Positions 1 to 9,300 of a stretch of 64,000 nt of DNA are shown here, piece by piece (position 1 is the first letter of the stretch; each line of letters starts with the position of its first letter). This DNA is from Gammaproteobacteria bacterium (GTDB lineage: Bacteria; Pseudomonadota; Gammaproteobacteria; Steroidobacterales; Woeseiaceae): contig JAOTYE010000013.1 of the NCBI GenBank assembly GCA_029862045.1, positions 1 through 64,000 of the forward strand, in the 5' to 3' direction. The notes beneath the pieces are model-generated. The model did no database searches. It was not told the DNA's origin and saw only the letters and a list, made by a program, of their open reading frames with translations. The translations under genes and the position numbers were made by a program.

Positions 1-3000
1 CAGCCGGGACAGACCAATGAGCGCTGGCTCATCATTTTCGACAACGTCGTACACACGGGCAACATGTCGTGTAACTCCGTTCTCGAACACAAGATCTGGT
101 TCACGAACGGCTCGTCGTCCAAGATCAGGCAAAGCTGTCAGAACCTTCTCATACCCGTAGAAAAGATCGACAAGCAAAACCCGGCGGGCCAGACCACGGC
201 CGCCATCGGCGTGCCGTTTACCTACACGCTCACGAGCCCGGTGCTGTTCGATCCGGCCACGGATACAGTTATCAATACGAGTGGCTCGGTCAACGATCTG
301 CACGGCATCACGATCTGGGATGATCTGAACGCAACCGGCGTCGACATGACGTTCGTGGGCTACACGGCTTACTGGAAAACGAGCGGCGCGCCGATACCGC
401 ACACATTCTCCAACGTAGGCGGATTCCTGACCTTCGACAATTTCCCGATCGTCCCGGCAGGCGAGCAGTTCGTCATCGAGATCACGGTCGTGCTCGACGA
501 CACGCCAGCAAACGCGCCCGGAACGCAGTTCGTCAATACCGCCAAGTGGGACTTCGGGCGCCTCATCGACGGCGTGTTCTACGAGCCCCTCCCGGGCGAG
601 TGGGGCATCACCGAACCGATGACGATCGCCGCGCCGCAGCTCATCGTCACGAAGACCGGCCCGGCGACCCTCGGCAGGACGCTCAACCTCGGCGAGTGGG
701 GCGACTTCGCGGTTGACGTCCACAACACCGGACTCACCGACGCCTGGGACATCACGATTCTCGACCGGCTCCCGGACGGCCCGACGGGCGGCATGTGCGA
801 TATCGCACCCGAGATTCAAAGCGCGCAAGTTTTCATGGCCGACGGCGTTACACCGGTTCCGGGCAAGGGCCCGCTGACCGCCGGCACCGACTTTGCGGTG
901 AGCTATGTCGGCGCACCTGCCTGCGAACTCACGCTGAACATGCTCACGCCTGCGGCTGCGATTGCTGCGGACGAGCGACTGATCGTCAACTATCGCACCC
1001 GCCTCGATGCCGACACGGACGACGGCATCACGCTCACGAATGTTGTTGGAGCGACCCTATGGTTCAACGGCGACAGCAGCAACCCCAACCGCCTGAGTTT
1101 CACGCGCACGCTGACCGATGGCACGGTCGGTATCCTCGATCACGAAGATGCCCATAGTGTGACGACGGCGCTGTTCGGCTATTTCTTCGAGAAGACCGTC
1201 GCGAATCTCACGACCGGCGTGAACCCGGCCACGATAGCTGCTCCCGGCGACACGCTGCGCTACACATTGCGCCTGCAAACCACCGATGGCCCGCTCAACA
1301 ACGTCACGTTCTACGACGACCTCGGTGAGATGAATCCCACACCCGTTTTCGTGCCAGGCAGTCTGACGCTCGTTCCGGGAAGCATCCCGCCCGGCGCCGA
1401 TACGTCCAACACCGATCCCAACGGCGGCACGAACGGAGCCGGCATTCTCGACGTCAGCAGCCTGAGTCTGCCCGCCGCGAGCGAGGTCTCGATCCGGTTC
1501 GACATCACGCTGGCGTCGCCGCTTGTCAATGGCACGGTCGTGACCAACCAGGCGGAACTGCTTGCGCTGATCAAGCTGGCCGATAGTGATGATCCGTATG
1601 TCAACGGTCAGTCCGATCCCAGCGTCACAGGCGACGAGGATCCGACGCGGGTACTGATCGAGGGGCCGCCACCCACGGCGCTCGCAAAAGCGAACACCCA
1701 GGCCACCGCAACGATCGGCGAGGAATTCAGCTACCTGATAACGGTGCCGTCCGCCCCGCACACGTCGCCGCTGTATGACGTGCGTATCCTGGATGATCTC
1801 GCGGCGTCTGCTGCCGACCTGGAATTCGTTGGCATCACAAAGGTCTCGACGTTCGGCGCGTGGACGCCGGTCAACACGGGAACGGCGACGAGTCTGGTCA
1901 TCGAGGATCCGGTCAACGGCATCGACATCCCGATTGGCGAGCAGGCCGTTATCGAAGTCACCGTGCGGTTGGCGGACACCCCGGCGAATGTGGCGGGCCT
2001 CACGTTTACGAATACGGCCGCGTACACGTATAACCTCGTCGATACCGATGTTACGACCGTAAGGCCGGGCGATCCCGGCACGACCGGGCCGATGACGATC
2101 GTCGAGCCGGAGCTGACGCTCGAGAAGAGCGGACCGCTGCGCATGCGCGTCGGTACGCCGGACACATTCACCCTGAACGTCCACAATATCGGGGCGTCGC
2201 CTGCATACGCTACGTATCTCACGGATCTGCTGCCGAACCTCGCCCTGGGCGGCATGTGCGACGCCGCTCCTCTGGCGGTTACGGCGCAACTATTCGAGGC
2301 GGATGGCGTGACGCCGGCCGCTCCGGCGCTGATCGCAGGCACCGACTACACGGTGACATTCAACGGCGATCCGGCCTGCACGTTCACGCTCGAGATGCTC
2401 ACTACAACGGCCGCAATCGGTCCGGATCAGCGGCTGATCGTCACGTACCAGGCATCGCTCGACGCGGATACGCCGGATGACACCGCGCTGACCAATATTG
2501 CAGGCGCGACTGAATGGTTCAGCCTCGATCAGACGGTACCTAACCCGCAGGCACGAACATACACGCGTGTTCTGACCGATGGCACTGTCGGCGTACTCGA
2601 CCACGAAGATGCGCACACGGTCGTCGAATTCTCGCCGTTGCTGATCTTCGAGAAGACCGTGGCCAACGTCACGAGCGGGGACGATCCAGCAACGCTCGCT
2701 ACACCCGGAGATACGCTGCGTTACAGCCTGCGCGTCGAAAACGCCAGCGATACACCGCTCGACAGCTTCAGCATCGTCGACGAGCTGGACGCGCTCAACG
2801 CGATGCCGATGTTCCAGGCAGGCACGCTAAACGTGGTTACGCTGCCTGCCGGCGCAGATGCGGTCAATACCGATCCGAACGGCGGCGCTGCCGGCACGGG
2901 CCTGCTCGACATTCGCGACCTGAGCCTGGGCGGTCTCGGCACAAGCGTGCTGATCGAGTTCGAGGTCGCACTGATACCCGTCATCGCCAACGGCACGTTC

Positions 3001-6000
3001 GTCTACAACCAGTCCGAGCTCATGTACGCCGGCAACCCGGTTGCGCTGAGTGACGATCCTTACGTTAACGGTGCGGCTGACCCGAATGTCGAAGGTGACG
3101 AGGATCCCACGCAGATACAAATCGAGTCCGCACCCGCGTTCCGCGTCGAGAAGATTTCTTCGTACATTACCGGCGACCCGAACGTACTGCTTGCCGGCGA
3201 GACGCTGCGTTACACGATCACGGTGCAAAACGTCGGCACGGATAACGCGACCAGCGCCGATATCGTCGACCTCGTGCCCGCAAACACGACCTATGTCACG
3301 GGCAGCACCACGCTGAACGGCATTGCAGTTCCGGATGCAAACGGGGGCGCCTCACCGCTGATCAATGGCATCCTGATCAACGCGCCGCAGGACGTAACGC
3401 CTGGCGTCATGAACGCGGGCATTGCCGACAACATTGCGACGATAGTTTTCGATGTCGTTGTGTATCCGGACGCGCCGGACGGCACCATAATTTCGAACCA
3501 GGCATTCGTCAGTGCGCCCGACAACGGCATTGCGGATCAGCCATCCGATGATCCGCGGACACCGCTCGCCGACGACCCGACGCGTGACGTCGTCGGCAAT
3601 TTCCCGTTGTTGTTTGCGCCAAAATCTGCCGCGCTGCAGGTGGACCTCGGCTCGCCGGGCATCGTCGATCCGGGAGACACGCTGCGCTACACGATAACGA
3701 TTTACAACAACGGCACGGTGCCGGCGACCGCCGTCGAACTGACCGACACGGTGCCGGCCGACACGACCTACGTCGCCAATTCGGTGACTCTGAATGGCGA
3801 GGCAGTCGGGCAGCCCGACGGCGGGGTATTCCCGCTGATCAACGGTATCCCGGTCAGCTCCGCTGACCTGACGCCGCCAGTGCCTGGTGCAGGCGAAGGG
3901 GTCCTGAATCCCGGACAGTCGGCCGTCGTCCAGTTCGACCTGCAGGTCAATGCCGCTGTACTCCCCGGAACCCTGATCACCAACCAGGCCGTCGTGTACA
4001 CGGCCGAGGTGCCGAACCTGCTGACCGATGGTGACGGCAATCCGGCGACCGGGCCGGAGCCGACGGTCGTGGTCGTGGGCGATGCCCAGCAGCTTGCGAT
4101 CATCAAGGACGTCGCGGTGGTCAACGGTGGGCCCGCGCTGGCTGGCGCCGAACTCGAATACGTCGTCACGGTACGGAACGTCGGTGCCGTGCCGGCCTAC
4201 TTCGTCACGATTTACGACGACCTCGATGTGCCGATCCCGGGTTACCTGACCTACGTTAACCAGTCCGCGACGATGAACGGCCTGACGGACGGCGTCAGCT
4301 TTGCCGGCACGCTGATTACCGCTGACTACTTCAACGAATACGGGCCTTTGAATCCGGACGAAACGGTTACTCTGCGTTTCAGGGCGATCATCAATCCAGC
4401 GCTTCTCGTGGGCACCACCGTCACAAATACCGGGCGAGTGTCGTGGAACGACCCGCTGCAGTGGGCGGAGGCGAGCGTGTCGATCGACGTCGGTGCGATG
4501 CCGGATGCCGGCATGCTGAGCGGCAACGTCTGGCATGACGCCGACCACGACAATACGCCTGACGGCGTGGAACGGCCGCTCGAAGCCTGGACCGTGGAAC
4601 TGCTCTTTAACGATCAGCCGGTTCGTTCAATGCTGACCGACGTCGACGGCAACTACCTGTTTACCGGCGTGACGCCGAACTATGTGCCCGGCGAGACGTA
4701 TTCGCTGCGCTTCAGCGCGCCAGGCGCGGGCAGCCGCACTGCGCTGCTCGGTCAGACCGATTCGGACTTTACTGACGGTCAGCAGCGTATCGATGACATC
4801 GATGTTCAGGAAGGCAGTAACCTGCTGGCCCTGAACATGCCGGTCGACCCGAATGGCGTGATCTACGATTCGGTGGCGCGCTCGCCGATCGCGGGTGCGA
4901 CCGTTTCGCTTGTCGACGTGCGTAACGGTTTGCCCGTGCCGAGCGGCTGCTTCGATGACCCGAACCAGCAGGACCAGGTCACTATCGCGAACGGCTACTA
5001 CAAATTCGACATCAACTTCTCCGATATCGCGTGCCCGAGCAACCTGAATTACCTGATCCAGGTGGTGCCGCCGGACAGTACCTACATCGCCGGCGTATCC
5101 GAGCTTATTCCACCCACGTCGGATCAGACGACCCTGCCGTTCGACGTGCCTGCGTGTCCGGGCTCGGCGACCGATGCGGTACTCGCAACAGCGCAAACCT
5201 GCGAGGCGCAGGTGTCGGAGTTTGCACCGCCCCCATCGGTGCCGGCCAGAAGTGCGGGCACGGACTATCACTCGTTCCTGACGCTTGACAACACACAGGT
5301 GCCAGGGTCATCGCAACTGTTCAACAATCACATTCCGCTGGATCCGCGGCTGGGCGGTGCGGTCGCGATCACCAAAACGACACCTGTGATAAATGCCACA
5401 CGCGGGCAGATGGTGCCGTACGTGATTACGGTCAGTAACTCGTTCGGCGTCGATCTGCAGGATGTCACGATCGTCGACCGCTTCCCGGCCGGCTTCCGTT
5501 ACGTCGAGGGTTCAGCGCGCTTCGATGACGTAGAGACCGAGCCCGCGATCGTTGGCCGTGAGTTGATCTGGCCGAGTCTCTCGCTGGCGACAGATGGTCG
5601 TCATACGATCAAGCTGCTACTCGCCGTGGGCGCCGGCGTTACCGAAGGCGAATTCGTTAACAGCGCCCAGGCCGTCAGTTCGATTTCGGGCACCGCCATG
5701 TCCGAGGTGGCAGAGGCAACGGTACGTCTGGTACCGGATCCGACCTTCGATTGCACCGATGTCACGGGCAAGGTATTCGACGACACCAACCGCAACGGCT
5801 ATCAGGATGGTGACGAGTCCGGCCTCGCCGGTGTGCGGGTCGTTACTGCGCGCGGCCTCACCGCGACGACGGACCCGCATGGCCGCTATCACTTCACTTG
5901 TGCGACCACGCCGAACGAAAGTCGCGGCAGCAACTTCGTCCTGAAGCTTGACGACCGCACACTGCCAAGCGGCTTCCGCGCTTCGACCAGGCCGGTGCAG

Positions 6001-6363
6001 GTGCAGAGGGCGACGCGTGGTAAGGCGCTGCGCATGAACTTCGGCGCGTCGATTCACCGTGTCGTCGGTCTCGATATCGCCGATGCCGTCTTCGAACCGG
6101 ATTCGATTGAAATGCGCCATCAGTGGCGTCCGCGTATCGAGCTGCTGGTGCAGGAACTGCAGAAAAGTCCCGCTGTACTGCGGCTGTCGTATGTCGCTGA
6201 CGTCGAGTCCGAGGCTCTCGTCGAGCAACGCCTGGACTATCTGAAAGATCAGATTATGACGGTCTGGGGGGACCTGAACTGTTGCTATGAACTCGTTATC
6301 GAACCCGAAATTTACTGGCGACTGGGGGCACCGCCGGATAAGCGAAAGGGGGCGAAGCGATGA
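1..6363 (+). CDS. Giant DUF11/SdrD-type repeat surface protein (5' end outside window)
   Basis: The reading frame is open from base 1, so the first in-frame ATG at 64 is probably internal and the true start lies upstream. About 2,120 codons are visible. Two copies of a roughly 500-residue module (about 154-1668 and 1675-3135) each end in a DEDPT motif. They are followed by at least three DUF11-like domains (about 3140-4490) with the repeated signature GDTLRYT or GETLRYT. An SdrD-B/Cna-B-like domain (about 4500-4850, GNVWHDADHDNTPDG), another Ig-like segment, a further DUF11 unit (about 5350-5750) and a second SdrD-B domain (about 5755-6050, GKVFDDTNRNGYQDGD) come next. The C-terminal 100 residues resemble a degenerate OmpA-like domain. 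Such proteins are exported adhesins or surface-layer components. Its stop overlaps the start of the next gene (ATGA), so the two are very likely made together. No anchor or sorting motif was recognised. The family assignment is confident; the ligand is unknown. Confidence 0.85.
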   Translation, partial: QPGQTNERWLIIFDNVVHTGNMSCNSVLEHKIWFTNGSSSKIRQSCQNLLIPVEKIDKQNPAGQTTAAIGVPFTYTLTSPVLFDPATDTVINTSGSVNDLHGITIWDDLNATGVDMTFVGYTAYWKTSGAPIPHTFSNVGGFLTFDNFPIVPAGEQFVIEITVVLDDTPANAPGTQFVNTAKWDFGRLIDGVFYEPLPGEWGITEPMTIAAPQLIVTKTGPATLGRTLNLGEWGDFAVDVHNTGLTDAWDITILDRLPDGPTGGMCDIAPEIQSAQVFMADGVTPVPGKGPLTAGTDFAVSYVGAPACELTLNMLTPAAAIAADERLIVNYRTRLDADTDDGITLTNVVGATLWFNGDSSNPNRLSFTRTLTDGTVGILDHEDAHSVTTALFGYFFEKTVANLTTGVNPATIAAPGDTLRYTLRLQTTDGPLNNVTFYDDLGEMNPTPVFVPGSLTLVPGSIPPGADTSNTDPNGGTNGAGILDVSSLSLPAASEVSIRFDITLASPLVNGTVVTNQAELLALIKLADSDDPYVNGQSDPSVTGDEDPTRVLIEGPPPTALAKANTQATATIGEEFSYLITVPSAPHTSPLYDVRILDDLAASAADLEFVGITKVSTFGAWTPVNTGTATSLVIEDPVNGIDIPIGEQAVIEVTVRLADTPANVAGLTFTNTAAYTYNLVDTDVTTVRPGDPGTTGPMTIVEPELTLEKSGPLRMRVGTPDTFTLNVHNIGASPAYATYLTDLLPNLALGGMCDAAPLAVTAQLFEADGVTPAAPALIAGTDYTVTFNGDPACTFTLEMLTTTAAIGPDQRLIVTYQASLDADTPDDTALTNIAGATEWFSLDQTVPNPQARTYTRVLTDGTVGVLDHEDAHTVVEFSPLLIFEKTVANVTSGDDPATLATPGDTLRYSLRVENASDTPLDSFSIVDELDALNAMPMFQAGTLNVVTLPAGADAVNTDPNGGAAGTGLLDIRDLSLGGLGTSVLIEFEVALIPVIANGTFVYNQSELMYAGNPVALSDDPYVNGAADPNVEGDEDPTQIQIESAPAFRVEKISSYITGDPNVLLAGETLRYTITVQNVGTDNATSADIVDLVPANTTYVTGSTTLNGIAVPDANGGASPLINGILINAPQDVTPGVMNAGIADNIATIVFDVVVYPDAPDGTIISNQAFVSAPDNGIADQPSDDPRTPLADDPTRDVVGNFPLLFAPKSAALQVDLGSPGIVDPGDTLRYTITIYNNGTVPATAVELTDTVPADTTYVANSVTLNGEAVGQPDGGVFPLINGIPVSSADLTPPVPGAGEGVLNPGQSAVVQFDLQVNAAVLPGTLITNQAVVYTAEVPNLLTDGDGNPATGPEPTVVVVGDAQQLAIIKDVAVVNGGPALAGAELEYVVTVRNVGAVPAYFVTIYDDLDVPIPGYLTYVNQSATMNGLTDGVSFAGTLITADYFNEYGPLNPDETVTLRFRAIINPALLVGTTVTNTGRVSWNDPLQWAEASVSIDVGAMPDAGMLSGNVWHDADHDNTPDGVERPLEAWTVELLFNDQPVRSMLTDVDGNYLFTGVTPNYVPGETYSLRFSAPGAGSRTALLGQTDSDFTDGQQRIDDIDVQEGSNLLALNMPVDPNGVIYDSVARSPIAGATVSLVDVRNGLPVPSGCFDDPNQQDQVTIANGYYKFDINFSDIACPSNLNYLIQVVPPDSTYIAGVSELIPPTSDQTTLPFDVPACPGSATDAVLATAQTCEAQVSEFAPPPSVPARSAGTDYHSFLTLDNTQVPGSSQLFNNHIPLDPRLGGAVAITKTTPVINATRGQMVPYVITVSNSFGVDLQDVTIVDRFPAGFRYVEGSARFDDVETEPAIVGRELIWPSLSLATDGRHTIKLLLAVGAGVTEGEFVNSAQAVSSISGTAMSEVAEATVRLVPDPTFDCTDVTGKVFDDTNRNGYQDGDESGLAGVRVVTARGLTATTDPHGRYHFTCATTPNESRGSNFVLKLDDRTLPSGFRASTRPVQVQRATRGKALRMNFGASIHRVVGLDIADAVFEPDSIEMRHQWRPRIELLVQELQKSPAVLRLSYVADVESEALVEQRLDYLKDQIMTVWGDLNCCYELVIEPEIYWRLGAPPDKRKGAKR

Positions 6364-9300
6364 ACGCAAAATATAAGTGGGGCTTACTAACACTGTTGTG
6401 CGTGGCGTCAGTTTCGATGCCGGTCGCCGCCACGGATGTCGAGGAAGAGCCAATCGGTGAAGCCGTCGAGCGGCATCTGTCGCTTGACTCGCCGTTCGGG
6501 CAGTGGGTGCAGGACCCGGATCGCGTCGAGACCGAAATGGGCGACACCATGGAAACGCGGGAAGCGGTTACGGACGGGCTCGAGACCGTCAAGCTCAGCA
6601 ACCTCGTGCCGCCGATTCGCTTCGAGTCCGGCGTTGCAAACATCCCGGACACGACGGTCGAATCACTCGGTGCAATCCTGGCGCGGATGCGCGATCGAAT
6701 TAACGTGCGCCTGCACCTTATCGGTCATGCGGACAACAGGCCGCTGTCGTATAAGCTCGAGCAGATTTACGGCGATAACGCCGGGCTGTCGCGCGAGCGG
6801 GCCGGCAAGGTCGCCGAGCACTTCCAGACAAGTCTCGCCTTACCGCCCGAGGCCATATCCTATGAATGGGCAGGCGACTCCCTGCCTGTTGCGACCAACC
6901 TCACCGACGCGGGCCGCGCGCTAAACCGGCGTGTTGAAGTCGAGGTCTGGTACGACGAGGTCGTCGAGCGGGTGGCGCTGGAGGAATTCCTTGTACCGGC
7001 CGAAATCAAGCGCGTGAAAGTGTGCCGCATGGAAACGGTCTGTAAGTTGCGCTACATCGAGGGCCATGCCCATCGGGCTCGCGTGCAAAATCTGATCGCG
7101 CCACTGCATTACAGCGCAGAAGCCATCGACGTCAACGAGGATTTCATCGAGCGCGTAGGACAGGCATTCAAGAACCTCGGCGACAAACAGAACGTCGTCG
7201 TCAAATTCGTCGGTTATACGGACGATATGCCGCTGAGTGGCAGGATAGAGCGCATCTACGGTGATCATGTCGGACTGTCGAAGGCGCGAGCGCGACGTGT
7301 CGCTTTGGCGGTCCAGGACAGTCTGAACCTGCCAACCCATGCGATCGAGAGCGACGGGCGGGGTTCGACGAGGCCGCTGGCAGCAAACGAAAAAATCCAG
7401 GGTCGCGCATTGAATCGCCGCGTCGAGGTCGAATTCTGGTACGACGACCCGCTGCAGGAATTACCTGATGAACCGCAATTATGTCCCGAGGATGCCGGTG
7501 CCGTAACAGTGACCAAAATTTACGATCCGCCGTGGGGCGGCATCGCCGATATCGACTTCTTTGACGGGCAACCCGTCATACCGTCCAGCTATCCGGACAG
7601 CCTCGCCCGCGCCCTGGCAGATGTTGCTGACAAGACCAACCCGCGCCTACGCTTTGTTGGTTACACGCGCAATGAGACGCTGCCACGCCGGACAGCGGCG
7701 GTCTACGGAGACGACATCGGCCTGTCCGCTTCGCGGGCGCGTCGAGCCATGGAACTCGTTGCTCAGGACATGCAGCTCGACGCGAGTCAGATCGAGTTCG
7801 AAGGTCGCGGTTACGTGCATTCGAAGGACGTCGTCAACGCCGGCTTCATCCAGGGTGACACTTCGCACGTCGCTGTTCAGGTTGCCTATGACGAGCTGGC
7901 AGTGCTCGACGATTACGAGGGCGTCGATATCACGCGTATTACACGCGAGCTGAGCCCGGAGAATCCTCTCGGACTCAACCTGATGCGCATCACGGTCGAC
8001 GGTGAGCCCATCGACGATCCAAAACGCAGCTCGTCCGACATCCAGCGCTGCACGGACGTAGCGATGAAGCGGGCCGATATTCAGTTCGGATTCGACAATC
8101 TTCGCTCGGCGCCGAGACTGAGTGTCGCCGCGGAACCGTCACGTATTACGATTTCCGAAGCGATTAGATTCAGCCCACGGATTGCACCAACCAGCTTGCG
8201 GGTTTACAAAAATGCTTCGCCGGTGAATTTCCGGATGTACACGAACTACTCGTCGTTCATCGAGCGTGCGGAAATTCGCGTTTTCGAGCCGGGCCAGTCA
8301 CTGGAGTCCGAGCCGCTCGATATCATCGCCATCGATCTCGAAGGGGTCGCCACATGGGCGCCGCCGACCGATCTACTCGCGACTCCCCTAGACGAACTGG
8401 CGTACGTCTTGCGGGCTTATGGTGAGGGCGGCAACTTCGATGAAACGCGGCCGAAGCCACTGTGGTTTGTGCATGAAAGTCTCGACCAGGCCGATCGTGA
8501 TGTAGCGCCCACCGAGAGTGTCCCAACGGCCGCGTTGCTCTCGGCATACGGTGAAAATACGCTGGGGCTGCACAATATCGGGCTCGGCAGCGGCACCGTG
8601 AGCGTGCGTGGCAGCGGCATAACAGAGGAACAGGAAGTCTGGGTTGCGGGACGCCCGATACCCGTCGATGCAAGCGGCAACTTCGTTACCGAAGAGATAC
8701 TGCCCGAGGGCTCGCACACGGTCGAAGTGGCTGTCGTCGACGCAGAGGGCAGCGGCGAACTCTATCTGCGCGACCTCGAGTTCAAGGAGAAAGACTGGTT
8801 CTACGTAGGCGTAGCCGATCTCACGCTGTCCGAAAGTACGGTGAGTGGCCCGATCGATTTGCTGCAGGGCGAGAATTCCGTTTACGACTACGACTCGAAC
8901 GTCGATGGACGGCTGGCATTCTTCGTCGACGGCAAGTTCGGTGAACACTGGAAATTAATGGCGAGCGCCGATACGCGAGAAGGGCCGCTTGAGGACATTT
9001 TCAGCAACTTCATGGACAAGTCGCCCGATTCGCTGTTCCGCCGTATCGATCCTGACTACTACTACCCGACCTTCGGCGATGACAGCACCGTCGAAGAAAT
9101 GGCGCCGAGTATGGGTAAGTTCTTCGTCCGCCTGAGCAAGGGTGACGACTACGGTCAATGGGGCAATTTCAAGATCGGCTACATGAACAGCGAATTGGCG
9201 CAAGTCGACCGGGGTTTGTACGGGGCGAATCTGCATTATCAGTCCGCCGCGACAACCGAATTCGGCGATCGGCGCCTGGTCGTCGATGCTTTTGCGGCCG

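Noticed and set aside
1057-2289. Long minus-strand open frame of 410 codons opposite the surface protein
   Set aside because: Its arginine-rich, low-complexity translation is the mirror of the GC-rich repeat protein. The plus-strand frame has clear domain homology, and the minus frame has none.
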